Assembly (NCBI GenBank): GCA_030704615.1
Contig: CM060732.1
Span: forward strand, 33,461,053-33,525,052
Reading direction: 5' to 3'
Source: Takakia lepidozioides
Taxonomy: Eukaryota > Streptophyta > Takakiopsida > Takakiales > Takakiaceae
DNA: 64,000 nucleotides
A program made the position numbers and the translations under genes. Shown piece after piece: positions 1-13,000 of the stretch. The notes beneath the pieces were generated by a model. That model searched no databases and was not told the DNA's origin. It was given only the letters and a program-made list of their open reading frames with translations. Each line of letters begins with the position of its first letter. The first letter of the stretch is position 1.

Positions 1-560
1 CATCAATTTGGAGTCTCTATGGATAACAGACCCACGACATAGATATCTTTATGGCAAAAACCCCATCGACAGCAGCTCGATTCCACCTTTGCTCCAAGAT
101 CAACAATTTCCTGCGAACAGGCCAACCACATCGGGCTCTTAATCCTCAGGCTAGAATCACGTGGGGAGCTTTTATTGAAGACTGCCCCGGACTTGGATCA
201 ATCTTTCACCTTCAACACAGATTCTAGCTAGCATGGAGAAAAAAGAACTGATGCTCCAGGGCATTCTTCTAGAGGTGAGTGGATCCATCCGGCCCCTTTG
301 AGTTGCGGCTACAATAATTATACAGTGTTAGAATGAGAGACATTTCCCACATGGTTTTGCTATTCTTTCACGCCATTTCGAAGCAGATTAGAGGAGCACA
401 TTGAGAACATCGACAACGCAACAGGGGACAAACAACACCAATTTTGTGTTCATTACAACACGGGCGGCTCTCATCAGCTAGTTCTTCTCAACTGCAGTCT
501 TCTCCATTCTCCCCTCTCCAGAGCCCTCCAGCCTCGCAGCCAGGGGACTCCTCCATTCAA
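1..560. other. No gene recognised
   Basis: I see no convincing coding region, RNA gene or repeat here. It lies beyond the 3' end of the minus-strand LINE and may hold its 3' untranslated tail or flanking DNA. No poly-T run marks the LINE end. Confidence 0.4.
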
Positions 561-3231
561 CAGCCAGTGCTCCACTCCTTCCTACTCCAACCCCGGCCCA
601 AGAGTATGGATTTGTGGAGTTAGGACTGTTTGGATGATAGCTAGTTTTGGGGCGGATGGAGACCCAGGGATTTGAGTAGGGCTGTGCTTTTGCTGGCTAA
701 TTTGGAAGTGTGGTGCTTTTTTGTATATGCCAAGTGAGAGAAGGAACCAGTTTTATGCCTAGATAAGTATAGGGCTCATCCCGGCCTAGGAAGGGGCAAG
801 GGTTTTTGTTGGTAATGATGTGGAGATTACAGTGTGATGCGATCGTGGATTTTGTGAATTTACTTTGGTGTGTGGCAGCAGTGGACCGCGCATTGTGGAG
901 GCTTAGCTCCATACCTGCCCATTGGTTGAGCGAGATAGTTTGACCACTGTTGGTTGAGATGTTGGGTTTGTGTGCAAGAATGGCAGGTCGTCGCGTAAGC
1001 TGCTGCGGAAATTTCGCTAGAAGATGTTTTGTATTGGATCCGAGGTTACCCCGGGCAAGCCAGCGTAACAAGGGTCAGGAAGATGATAAAGGGTATGGGC
1101 TCAGTGTGTCCCTTGAATGGTACCGCGTAGTATAGGGATCGGGGGGGTGGAGCCATAGATGATCCGAGTATTCGGTGGTACTGTTGGTGTAAATGTTGCC
1201 AATAAGTTGAATAGCATCTATAGGGTATCCGAGGTCTGCCATTATGGCACCAGGCGGGGGTGGTCTAGGGATCCGAAAGCATTTTTGAAATCAATATAGA
1301 GGAGACGATATCTTGTTTAGTAAGTTTTGCGTCTTCTAGGGCAGATATAACGTATTTGATTTGTCTGGTAGGCTCCGAGTTGCACGGAAGCCCTCTTGGG
1401 GGTCACTAAGTATATGATGTTGTTCGCCATAGGAAGCTAACATTGTGGTTAGAGTACTGGTGAAAAGTTTGTAGATAGTGTTTGCGAGGGCTATGGGCCG
1501 ATAGTTACCAAGGTCCGTGGGGTCGCCTTTTTTTAAGAGCAGAATGGTCCGGCTATGCTCCATGAGTGTGGAATACGGTGTAGTTGGTATAGAAACGTCG
1601 AAAGAATTTAAATATGAAGAGCGTGGAATTGGGGATCAAGTGCTTGTAGGATGGCATTGGGGATGAGGTCCGGGCCCGGGGCCTTTGCTTCGGAGAGTGC
1701 TTTTAGACAGGAGGCGAATATGTCCATAGTGAAGAAATCAAGAATACGGTCAGTGGGGGAACCACGTCGTCCAGTGAGAAAGCCGTCTAGATCGTGCCAT
1801 GGGTAGTGTTTGACTTTACAGAGGCAGTCGGGTGTGTGGTTGAATAGGATGTAAGCAGTTGACTACAGTGGGTGTATAGGAGGATGAGGCCTGGAGCCAG
1901 ATTTCTTTTGGATGTCAGCAGGTTTGGTTACCATGTGGCCAAACTTGTGTTTAAGGCAGTCGATGGGGGGATTGATTGCCGGGTTGAAGATGGCTTTATG
2001 GGCTCGTCTAGGGTGTTCGTGTAGGAGTTGGCCAAAGAGGCGATAATTTTTTTGTGCTTAGCGGTGGCTTTTTGTTTTGTGATAAGATAGGCAGCTATCT
2101 TTGCTTCTAGGCCGAGTTGGAAAGGGGGGCGGTCCATTGTGGGAGAACGGATGAGTCTAAATGTGGAGGCATAAGGGGTGACATATAGGTAACGTGTTTA
2201 GGCATGTGATCGGGGGTCAGATCTCCAGTTATTATATAGTGGGGACGGGGAGAGGGGTATGACAGTAAGAGCCCGGCGGACGGTGGTAGATATTGAGATA
2301 CGAGGTCCATTGACGTTTCTGGGTCCTAGTGTGGTACCCCCCGTTTAGTTTTGAGCATGCGGTTTGGGGGAGGTCATGAAGGGCAAGCAACGTGGCTAAT
2401 ACACTTTTAGTCATTTCTTGTATAGTAGATGTGAGTGTGACCTCGGCTTCAATCCATGCAGCATTGGGGGAGACATGGAGGTTGGTATCGGAGAGTATGT
2501 GGGATAGTTTATGTATGGAGTGTGCGGAGACTGGGTGGAAATGTTTTAGTAATGCTTGAATGTTAGAGTGAGGTATGGGTGAGAGAATTCTCGGCTGGGG
2601 GGGGGGGATGTACATCGGGGATGGGACGGAAGGGAATAAGGGAGGATGGGAGGGAGACTGAGACCGGTAGTGGTCCGAGTTGCATAGACTATCGATGTGA
2701 ACGTGACTAAGAAGGTATGTCGGGTTTCGTTGCAGGTTTTGAGGTAGAATCCATCCAGGAGGCTTAAGGAGGAGTAGTTAAGGCCACCTTGACTGGAGTA
2801 ATGGTAGTCCGCAGGGATGTATTAGAATTGCAAGTGCTGGGTGAATTGGGCCCATTCATGGTCCATTGAGGATGGGGGTTTGTGGGTACCATTATGTGAG
2901 TGGCCGAGCAAAGAAATGTCTCTGTTAAAGTCCCCTGCCGGTATAATATGATGATGTCGGTTATCTGGGTGGGTGGTAGTTAGAGAGATAGGTGTAGTAT
3001 GTCTGGTATTAGGGTAGGTCATCTATATGTGATGACATATATAGATGTATGAGGGTGATAGGGCACACTGTTGGGGGATGTAGTTGGATAATTTGGGAGG
3101 TGAGATCGGAGAGGGATGGTACAGTTATTTTTGTGGTGGTACTGGGAGAGTGATGTGTACGAAGAATACCTAGTGCCACCCCTCCCCTAGTGGGTGTGTA
3201 TGGTGCCGAGCGGCGTAAGAGACATTGTTGG
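561..3231 (-). pseudogene. LINE ORF2, 3' part: endonuclease end, reverse transcriptase
   Basis: This is the distal half of a non-LTR retrotransposon ORF2, read right to left. The endonuclease motif AGDFNRD lies near 2,920. An RT entry motif (EAKAPGPDLIPNAILQALD) is near 1,660, then KKGDPTDLGNYRPIAL near 1,500, GTIQGDTLSPYPF near 1,110, a YADD-like tract near 1,000 that is off frame by one base, and YLGIKLVPSLTWHIQK near 740. Many frame changes and stops break it, so it is a relic. Its 5' half continues at 17,843-18,926. Element 1 sits between the two halves and the reading frame is continuous across the join when one target copy is removed. The family is LINE-like; the clade is not decided. 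Confidence 0.8.
3223..3231. repeat. Target duplication, left of element 1 (CATTGTTGG)
   Basis: CATTGTTGG here matches 17,834-17,842 on the other side of element 1. A following G on both sides makes the duplication 9 or 10 bp. Nine is typical of Mutator-superfamily insertion. Confidence 0.8.
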
Positions 3232-3500
3232 GAGGTTTACTATTTCATGAGCAGAAACCATGAGCCATGAGCCATGAGCCGCATGAGCCGCATGAGCGGT
3301 GAGCCGAAGTCTAAGATACGCGGATTTCATGAGCGGACTCCTCCAAATTTGGAAATGCGGCAGATTAAACAAGTATTAAAATAATAGTTTTTTATTTGAC
3401 CTTGCCGTTTTTGGACGTTCCAGATCATGTAATGCGGCGAAGATATGTCGTCAGTAACAAGTCCGCTCATGGTTTTATAGATCCGCTCATGGAAATAAGT
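3232..3500. repeat. Left terminal region of element 1 with CATGAGC repeats
   Basis: After the terminal inverted repeat come about ten copies of CATGAGC or its complement, in tandem or spaced, to about 3,490. The same word fills the other end of element 1 and both ends of element 2. Repeated subterminal words of this kind commonly bind transposase; that role is inferred. Confidence 0.7.
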
Positions 3501-4082
3501 GACCGTGCAACGGGAAATCCAGTATACCACTGCAAAAGGACGTCGCATACTGGCCTGTATAGAGTATTCCGCGGTTTTACATGCCTTAACATTGGAATGA
3601 AGCTGACCCTTTTGCCGCGATTGAACCAATGGAGTCTGCACCAATACAGTCTGCAGTACTTCACAATTCTGTCTTCTTCGGGTATTCGGCGGGAAAGGTT
3701 TGCAACTGAACTGGGAAATAGGGTGCCGCATTAGGGTTCGCACGTGCGAAATTTCGGAGCGGTTTGGTGTTGGCGAAGGCCGCCTCTGGGGGTACCTACG
3801 ACGATACTTGGAAATTCGGCGCCGCATTTCCTTGTCGGAGGTCGAATGAGGAGAGCAAGTTTTCGGAAAGCAGAAAAACATGAACCCTCCAACATATAAA
3901 AATACATGCACGTGGAAACAAGTGAACGATATAGTAATATCTTAGTTCGATCAAAACAGGTTACTGGTAGGCAAGACATATGTCGGACCTTTCTGTGGCC
4001 AGAGTCTGAGGTACTGGCAGCAGTACAGTTCTACTATCCGAAAAGGATGGGCGTACCATTGTATGTGGACCGCAAGCCAAGC
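3501..4082. other. Subterminal non-coding region of element 1
   Basis: No supportable gene. It holds two degenerate palindromes of the element's family, near 3,722 (GGGTGCCGCATTAGGG) and 3,809 (AAATTCGGCGCCGCATTT). The second mixes the element 2 and element 1 arm types. Confidence 0.5.
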
Positions 4083-7000
4083 TCACTGGTCCCCTGGATC
4101 CATATTCAGAAGAGTGTGAACCTCCTGGGGGCTCAACCCTGGTGCATGTATGAAGTGATGAGTTGTGGAATTACAACGGAGTCTCTTTAGGTACACGTAG
4201 TACAAATGCTTGCAAGGGCAGTATGATGCCCCCTTGTTCGCCATGATCTGGAAGTCGGTGCAATTGCAGGTGGGTAATTCTGAAATGGTGATGGTGTACA
4301 CCTCATTGCGAACAGCTGAGCCCGCCGTGGCCATCTGATACACACGCCCGAATCCTGGTGGGGGCACTTCTGTCGAGCTCTGGATTGTACAGTTCATCCG
4401 AAGTGCATTCCCCATCCTTGTCTCGTTCACTTTTGAGGGAGGTCGCCGCCTCTTCGGTTTCCCCCAACGGTGTGTAGGATGCTTAGAGCTGTCGTGTCCC
4501 ATTGTTCTTGCTCTCACAGGGGTCGGTGGTGGAGGCTGTGGAAGCGGAAATGGTTGTCTGGGCACGTCAGTGCGCTGCACCATCCGAAATCCTGCGGCGG
4601 TAAGGGCGTCGGCCTCAACCTGACTCAGATCGCAGCCTGGTTCCACCGGCCACACCGGGGGAGCCTCTGGCATTGTCTGTATGCCGTACTTGGGCTTTCC
4701 ATACACGCAAGTCATAATGTCGTGCCTGCAGAACCAGAACTGGGTGGTTGTCGCCTCCGCAAACTTTGCATGGACAAATCTTCCTGTAAAAGTAGGAGCA
4801 GGGACAGCCCCATCTGGATTCCTCCTTATCATCTCTAAACAACGTTGCCGTGTATCCACACGAATTGCGGAACACCTTCCTCGAAACGACGGCTTTGTGC
4901 GAGCAATTCTCCACTGTGAGGCAGACACAGTCGTCTCCACAATGGCTTGGCCATACTGCATAACAGCGGGCGGAATGTGGGGCAAGGGAGCGGTGGGAAT
5001 TTGTTGCACGAAATCCCCGGTTGAAGGCGACGGCGATCTGGAATTTCTTGGGCTTCCACTGCTGGAAGACACATTGTGCGGCAACATGACGGGACCTCGA
5101 GGTGCTGTCCGAATGTTCCTGTCGGATCTCCAGGAATCCTCTTCGCACCCGGGTTCCTCTTCAATCCTCCGCCTGACAGGGCGAGTCCGGACGTCCCCCT
5201 CTAGGTGTTCACCTCTGCGGTGCAGAGGCGTCCCTTTGATCTTCTCTCGCAATGCTGTCGCCCATTTCACTGGATTCTTGGACCTCGAAGCTGTTCGTAC
5301 CAACAATTCCTCCCTGTCCGGCCCAAAGCCCCATTGTTTGCCGCTCAGGAACTTGTAGTACGTGGCTTGCTGCATGATTGCTCTGTCGATGTCCTCCGTT
5401 GTGGCCGTCACTACGTCCACCAGATGTGCGGCAGAAGACGCTCGCCAGGAGGAGTGGACCGATTCTGCCATATTCGTGTTCGGCATGTCCGTGTCGGAAT
5501 CCAAGCACCGCTCCTAGAAGGACACAAACAACGGTGAGGGACCAATCGAAATGTCCGTAACAGAAAGACAAATGAACGAAATTGACAGCAGCCTACCTCC
5601 CGCATGTACTGTCCGAACTGTCGATACCGAAAATGCCACCACCCCAACCAGCTGTGCAATGCTCCCAGATTGGTTGTCTCCACTGCACCTGACGTGTTCC
5701 ACCAAGCCTCGATGATAGCAAACTTAACCTCCGCGTCATCAAATGTGGGTGCATCCTTCCACGCCGTACAAAGGACACGGTGTTCAGCCTGGAATGAGCT
5801 AGCAACAAATTTGGTAGTGTAGTGGGATAGACTCTGCATCCAATGGAATCCACAGGATCTCTCTTTCCCCTCCATTGGAACATTGGGGTCCTCACCGTAC
5901 ACACGCCGCACCGCTGCCCAGTTGGCCTGAGCGTTGTCTGCCATGAATCCCCTGAAATTGGGCTCTGGCAATCCCGCCCTTGCCATCTGCTGGTTTATGC
6001 CCTCCCACAGATGCATCTCGGACTGTGTGTCCTCCCCTTTCATCTCGCAGATTGCAATCGTCATGAGCCTCTTGGAGTGATAGTCATAAACATGCGCACC
6101 CATAGTCACCCACTGATGGTTTGTAATTCGCTTGATGTGATCAAACATCACCCAAGCATTCGACAAGTTTCCAGTTGTCATGCGAGTGACCAAGTCGACT
6201 CCACTCCCAGGCCCACACGTCGACATTTTGAAAATGTAACAACGATCGGATTCGCTGCCTTGCCCTGGAAACCTGCTACCTTGGATGTAGTCATATCCAG
6301 TCATTCGTTTCACCTCCAGGATTGAGTACATGTCCGACCCCCTGCCGAACTCCTGCTTGCAAGATACGATGTGATTCCGCACATTCGGACTACAAACGTG
6401 CGAGACGGACTCCAAGAGGTCACGCATCTCGTCTTCGGTCAAGGGCTTTCGGTCGGAACCATCTTCAGACATGATTTTGCCAAGAGCAATCTTGTGGGCT
6501 GCCTTCAGCTGAATCTGCTTTGGTCTGGCTCCGGGGCTCAATTTCACCTCCTCTTTTATGATGTCGTGTGCTTCCTGCACAGCCTCACGCATGTTGCCTC
6601 TCGCCAAGGGGTGGCAGTGGACCCCAACGTGTATGCAAGCTCTAGTCAAGTCCGGGAGCAAATGGATTACGTAATATTGCTTGGCTCTGCACATGGACAT
6701 GCACGTCGGTGGTTCTTTGCAATGTGCACACTTGAAAGAACCCGCAGGAGCTTGGCTGGAGACAATGAATGGATGATGCGTTGTGCCAGTCCAATCCGTC
6801 TCGTTTCTCCGCCCTCCTTTGGAGAGAAAGTGGAAGCAGGTGGGATTGAGGCACCTCAGCTTCCCCGCACAGAGGACATATCGTACACGAACACCATCAG
6901 CAATTTTCGTGCTACTGGTCTTCGTCACACACCAGGGGTGTCCGTCATGCTTTCGATCCATGTCTGTTAACATCCCGGAGGCTTTCTTTGACGAAGAAAC

Positions 7001-7679
7001 AGGTGGAAACTCGAAGATGACATTGCCATCGACTTCGGGAGGCAGAAAAGTTACCTTTCTGACTGGGAATTTGGCATAGTCGAGAGCAGCCAGCTCCCAT
7101 CGAGGTGATGTTGTCGTAGGAGCTGCACAATGGACCGGGTTGGAGTTATGCTCGAGGGCACATGCGTAGCACCTACAGAGACGTCCATGCCGGATTTGAA
7201 CGACCGTGTGGAGGACATGGGTACCTCAATGCAATCATCTTCCTCGTCGGAAATGTCGAATACGTCCACACGAGAAGCTATGGAGGGTCTTGACGGTCCA
7301 GGTCGGGAATGATTATCGTTGCATACCTCTCTGTTGGCAGTGGCCGCCTCTCGGTTTCCGGACTCCTTTGTGGATGGTGTGGGCAGCGACTGATTCGGAA
7401 AGGGAATGGGCATTCCCACAGCTCGGTACAGGATGGTGTCTGACGGGGAACGTGCCATTCGATTCCGCAACCTCCGTCGTTACCTAGCACGACAATGGTC
7501 TCGTCAACCTGTCCAGGAACATCCTTCCTTTCTTCTTCCAAATAAACTGTGCCCGGTTTGAGCTTGAATTTGGAACAAAGGTAAGTTTCAGTCACTCTGC
7601 AAAGTCCTCCCTCGTTTGGGATCCAGGCTCTCCCAAGTTGCGGAGGACAGCAAACTATAGCGTAGGAATTCGGAGCCAT
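4083..7679 (-). CDS. SWIM-finger MULE-like transposase of element 1
   Basis: A probable DDE transposase acting on the element's ends, in two exons: 7,679-5,597 and 5,513-4,083, with intron GTAGGC...TTCTAG. The start ATG at 7,679 is chosen because the paralogue at 48,831 begins equivalently (MAPNS/MAENP). Visible parts are an N-terminal CxxC...CxxxC cluster (CAHCKEPPTCMSMC), a core with DYHSKRLMTIAICEMKGED, a second acidic motif FMADNAQAN, a CxxH motif (CGFHWMQS), and in exon 2 a SWIM finger (CNC...CPCKH) near the C terminus. That order fits Mutator-superfamily transposases, as does the 9-bp target duplication. Single-base frame changes fall near 7,465 (C run) and 7,102 (G run). It is divergent from the cargo gene, sharing the palindrome array as upstream region. 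The exact catalytic triad is my inference. Confidence 0.75.
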
Positions 7680-8107
7680 CGAACACCGCACGGAGTTGGC
7701 AAGTGCGAGGTTCAGTATAGCGACAGACCAAGGCTCACAGGCACCATCTAAGTGGATCTGCGGAGTCCATCGACAATTGGAAGTCGCACATTGAAGTGGA
7801 AAGTATTGTTTCAAGCTACATGCATGAAGGTGGGAGGTTTGATTCCATAGCCAGTGAGTAGGACAATGATGGCCGATTCGGCGACGAAATAACATCTCCT
7901 GACAGTTTCTCCTGAGGGTGGATCCAGCAGTATTCTCGGTGCAGACAGGAACGTTCGCACTGACAAGTGCCAGGACTGCTGGTTAAAACGGTCAGACAAC
8001 CAAGTTGTGCTCATCAAGACTGGCCGCAATTGTGTTGTTTCGGAACAATGCAACCCATTGAGGTTCCAGATTTCCCGTCACGAGTGATTCTGTCGATTGC
8101 TGGTGGA
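7680..8107. other. Upstream region of the element 1 transposase
   Basis: No gene seen. This is presumably the transposase promoter and leader, between its ATG at 7,679 and the first palindrome. No clear TATA box was recognised. Confidence 0.35.
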
Positions 8108-9655
8108 CGGAAATACGGCGCCGCATTTCCGTATTGCATCTTGGTCATGCAACAGAGCGACGGAAATGCGGCACCGAGTTTCCGTCCGGGGGAAACCTTT
8201 ATACTCTCCAGAACGGAAATGCGGTAACGCATTTCCATCCAGCAAGCACGGTATGTGAAGGTGGAACGGAAATGCGGTACCGCATTTCCGTTCTGATTGA
8301 GATTTATGAACAACGGGAACAGAAATGCGGCACCGCATTTCCGTCCGAGTCGCACTTTTCGACATTCCAGAACGGGAATGCGGCGCCGCATTTCCATTTT
8401 GTATCTGATGCATGGAGCTGAGGGATAGAAATGCTGCAGCACATTTCCGTCCTTAAAAGACATTCATACTCTCGAGAACGGAAATGCGGTACCGCATTTT
8501 CATTCAACAACACGGTATGTGAAGGTGGAACGGAAATGCGGTACCGCATTTCCGTCAAAGTCGCACTTTTCGACATTCCATAAAGGAAATGCGGCGCCGC
8601 ATTTCCATTTTGTATCTGATGCCTGGAGCCGAGTAAGATTCCGACAGCTTCATACAGCGCAATTCCGAGCGGTTGAGACATTCACACTATCCAGAACGGA
8701 AATGCGGCACCGCATTTCCGTTCTGACTGAAAATCGTGAACTATCTGAACTGAAATGCGGCACCGTATTTCCATCCGAGTCGCACCTACCATCATTCCAG
8801 AACGGAAATGCGGCACCGCATTTCCGTTCTGACTGAAAATCGTGAACCATCGGAACTGAAATGCGGCAGCGCATTTCCATCCGAGTCGCACCTCCCAACA
8901 TTCCAGAACGGAATGTATTAGATTTAAAAGGGAAATGCGGCACCGCATTTCCGTTCTGATGAAATATCCTGAAACATCGGAATTGAAATGCGGTACCGCA
9001 TTTCCGTCGGAGTCCCACCATCCGACATTCCAAAACGGAAATGCGGCACCGCATTTCCGTTTTGTATGTGAGGCATGGAGCTGTGGAACGAAAATGCGGG
9101 AAGGCATTTCCGCCAGCGTCAGACGTTAATACTCTACAGAACGGAAATGCGGTACCGCATTTCCATTCTGACTGAAAATCGTGCGCAACGGGTACAGAAA
9201 TGCGGCACCGCATTTCCGTTCGAGTCGCACCTTCCGACATTCTCGAACGGAAATGCGGCGCCGCATTTCCGTTTTGTATATTCGGCCTGGAGCTGTGCTA
9301 CGGAAATGTGTTGCCGCATTTCCATCCATGTGAGACCTTCAACCTTTCCAGACCGGAAATGCGACACCGCATTTCTGTCCAGGTGAGACCTCTATACTTT
9401 CCCGAACGGAAATGTGGCACGGCATTTCCATTCATCAACTAACGTATGTGAAGTGGGAACGGAAATGCGGCGCCGCATTTCCCTTCTGAATCTCATACAT
9501 GGAGCTGTGGGACGGAAATGCGGCACCGTATTTCCGTTCAACAACTAAGGTATGTGAAGGTGGAACGGAAATGCGGTGCCGCATTTTCTTCCAACAAGTA
9601 CGGATGTGTAGCTTCGTGATGGTACTTAACGGAAATGCGGCGCCGCATTCGCATT
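8108..9655. repeat. 53-bp-period palindrome array between the element 1 genes
   Basis: I count 28 copies of an 18-22 bp palindrome, core AAATGCGGYRCCGCATTT. The GGYRCC centres begin at 8117, 8170, 8223, 8276, 8329, 8382, 8435, 8488, 8540, 8593, 8706, 8759, 8812, 8865, 8939, 8992, 9045, 9098, 9151, 9204, 9257, 9310, 9363, 9416, 9469, 9522, 9575 and 9639. Of 27 steps, 23 are exactly 53 bp; the others are 52, 113, 74 and 64. The spacers come from a few recurring types (for example one with GTATGTGAAGGTGGAACGG and one with TTCTGACTGAAAATCGTGAA). Open frames here are by-products of the repeat. The position between two divergent genes suggests a control or binding region. Confidence 0.9.
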
Positions 9656-10000
9656 CTCGCTCCAACTCATCAGACGCTGGGACGGAAATGCCTTGAAATG
9701 TGAACACGTGGAGCAACGGAATTGCTGCACATGTCGGCACTCTATCTGACTGAAGGGGCATGAGGCGGCGCGGCCTGACCGTTGGATAATGATGTTTGAT
9801 TTTCGGACGGCGGGCGTACCCTCAACGATTCGAATTTCGTAATGACGCAAACTCCACGAGGAGACACTTTCGTCCAACCCTTCGAACCCAAGTGGTGCAT
9901 CACCGCCGTTTCATCTACTTTTGTCGTGTCTCCTCAGTCACCCCTCTCGCGCCCTTTCCATCTGCACTCTTTGCCCCTTTTCCCTCTCTCTGTTCTTCTT
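9656..10000. other. Leader region of the element 1 cargo gene
   Basis: Non-coding between the last palindrome and the chosen ATG at 10,001. It ends in a pyrimidine-rich tract (about 9,940-10,000, CTCTCTCTGTTCTTCTT type), as often seen in plant 5' leaders. Confidence 0.35.
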
Positions 10001-13000
10001 ATGCTCGAACCTGAGAGGGGGGGAGTTCGTGCACCAGACAGGAGACCTCGTCGCAAGCTCCGGAAATTATACTTCGGACGTAGGCCAATGCCGAAGGGGA
10101 GGAAGCAGATGCGTCTACAGGAGGAGATTGCCATCTCCGAGCAGCAGGCCACTCAGGCAACCCAGCCACCAGTGAGAGCTCCATGCGATCGGGCTGCGCG
10201 CAGCTGATCGAGCACCGAACCCCCCATTTTGCTTCTGTAATTCTTAGACTGAATGCTAGGAGACTTGAATGCAGAACATGTTTGCATGCCTAACAGGAAA
10301 GGTGGACGTGCTGGAGGGATCGCAGGAATCCGAAGAGCCGCAGGAAGAGTCCGAGGAGCTAGCTGCAGCACGTACACCCACCCGATCCCCGAGCGCGGGT
10401 ACTCCTGCCGGGCCTAGCCCTCTGCGATTCAAAGACGCGTCTTCGAAGGGCAAGTTCAAAGTCTCAGAGATCGACTCGCGTTCTTCGATCATGGAGAATC
10501 GCCAGCAGGGGTCGGGCCCTTCTCCAGCAAAGTCGAAGAAGAAGCAGCCCGTCCCTCTACTGGCTTCTGAACCGGCTCAGGCCGATTCACCCCCCCCAAC
10601 GCGAATGAAGCAGCAGGGTAGAAGACAGATTCTATTGCAGCAGACACCTTCACCTGCAAGGATGAGGAAGCAGAAGGCAATCAGGGCGACGGCCGAACAA
10701 TCTCCCGCAAAACCGCTTCCACGAGCTGAAGCTCAGTTCCTGGAGGATTTCCCGCCTGCAGATGTTGGGGCCGACTCTGCTGCAGCGAAGGCAATGGGAT
10801 CGACCGTTGATCTCGATTTGGTACCGGAGGAGGGTGCTGCCGCTGAACGTTCGCAGGCAGACCTCACCACCGATGAGCTAGCAGGCCCGGAGGAGGCCTC
10901 TGCAGTGGCAGAATTGCCCGCACACAGGCCCCAGAGTGCAGCTCCAGTTGAGGATGCTCCACCTGCTCAGCCACTACCGGCACCTACAGACATGTCTCCG
11001 GAGGATTTCAAAAGTGCAGCGGATAAAATGTTGGAGGAGACACACAGTAGCATTGGCAGAGTTCTGGGCAGCAGGGTATTCCAGCGGACTCTTCGAATCC
11101 CACTCTGTCGCATGGTCTCCCTTCCCATCGTCAGGCAGGCCCTTCCCGGAGATGTGGATAAGCTCAAGTTCGCATTTCGAGAAGGGTACCGTCTGGGATC
11201 GGCAGCGTTTTACGTTTCCATAGAGAATGAGGACGGCGAAACCCGTGGACCCACTGCCGATGAATTGTCAACGTGGGATACCCACTGGCACACTCGCAAC
11301 CACGAATTCGAGGCGACGCTGAAGGGTGATCCCGACTTCGGCCATATGTCGGGAAAAATGTTCTTTGTGTGGGACGGGAATCACCGACTTCTCGCCTGGT
11401 GGGAGTACATCAAGCAGAACCATGCCAAGCACATTGGCTGGCATTACATGGTGGAGTGTGTCATCCTCAAGGTGAAGGCGGCAGACTCCTCCCTCCTCAA
11501 GAATGCCATGGCGGACCTCAACTCGTAAGATACTCATACCCTCCCTAGCACATTCGAAATGCGGTGCCGCATTTCGGTTTCCATTCTGGTTTGATTCCGT
11601 GCTTCCGTGTACTGAACTGGAGAGTGTGCCTTGCAGGGTCACTGAGAATGCGTACGTGCATACCCACATGGCACATATGCTGTACAGGGTGAGGAAAACT
11701 GGTCTTACTGATCCGCAGATGTTTGCGGAAATGCTGGAGCCGGAGCTCATTCAGAAAGCCGTTGCAAAAACAGACCGGACATGGTATCGTCTCACTATGG
11801 ATGGAATGGTGGAGGTGATATACGAAGTAAGTCGTGCTCCAATTTCCCTCTGCTCATCCTTCCCCAATTTCCAGTAATGTTTCCACATGAATCGAATGTA
11901 ACGCTTCTGCATGTTTTTGTTGGCAGTCAAACATCAAGCTGGATTTGGCCCATGCCAAACGCTTCTTCATGGAAAGTGAGGGGCAGGTCAAAACGTTGCA
12001 GTCATTGACTGAGCACTTGAAGGAAGCCGGTGTCAAGTCCAGAACCAAATACAAGTCAAAGCTTGTGAAGCTGGTGGCAATTGCAGATCCGGCACTTGGA
12101 AAGGACTTCATCCCCGAGATTGCAAAACACTATTCTCGGGCCATGCAGCCGACCATGCAATTGGAGAAACTGCATCACCTCTCAACGGCATGTGTGGAGG
12201 CGAAAGAGAAGGTGAGGTTTCAATGCACTGAATTTCCTTCCTAGCAATAGCCACTCTCTTCCAGCCACTGACATTGGATCGGAAATGGCAGACACGGTGG
12301 CTGTCGATCTGGAATGCATCCGAGAGCATAAGGACAATGTGGTCTTTTCCACTGGAAGTTTCCGACCCTGCAGTGGATGTGTGGCTCAACCGTATGACTT
12401 GGTGGTTCCAGGTAATTCAAGGTACTTCCCCAGATTTGCTTTTCTGACATGAATTCCCTGAACTGCTACGTGACAATGCATTTGGGAATGGCAGGTAATG
12501 TCGAATGCAAAGGAGCAAGTCGTAATGCACACAAATTCGTTCGGCTTGTACGTCAAATGGGATGGAACACAGACATTGGAAGACTACGTGACACGTTTCA
12601 GATGTGCGTACAAGGACAACCTTTTCGCCAGAGAGCTACAGACAGCAAGAAGGAGCGTGGAGTTTACACATCAGGAGGGAGCGGGGAAAGCTGCAATGCG
12701 AATTGTTTACAGGTGAAGCACAGCTGCCCTTGTATGCGAAGCCTGGTTACGAGGTTTGTCTCGGAAATGCGGCACCGCATTCGCATTTTATGTTTTCGGT
12801 GGCACTCTGCCAGTAGGTTGGTCTCAAGTTTTGCTCACGCATGCTGACTGCCTTGCAGGTATATGAAATACGTGCTCCTTCAGACAGGGGCCCTGGCTCA
12901 AGAGCCCCCGTTCTTCATGGCTTGGACCGTGGCGGGCCCAAGCTGTGTCTACACACCCGAGATGCAGAAACAATGGCATCCCGCGCATCTCGTTGGATGC

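Noticed and set aside
8108-9655. CRISPR-like array (short palindromic repeats at regular spacing)
   Set aside because: The repeats vary, the spacers fall into a few recurring types and are not unique, there is no cas gene, and the context is eukaryotic.
8014-9761. Many overlapping open frames reading NGNAAPHF and MRRRISV-type repeats on both strands
   Set aside because: They translate the palindrome array in all frames; stop codons are simply absent from the repeat. The same applies to 15.4-16.2 kb, 41.2-42.2 kb and 45.7-48.1 kb.
10269-11528. Exon 2 of copy 1 as a complete single-exon gene starting at its own ATG
   Set aside because: The upstream exon with RPRRKL...YYGRRP is conserved in both copies, and the frame leaves exon 2 through a phase-consistent GT donor just before the apparent stop.
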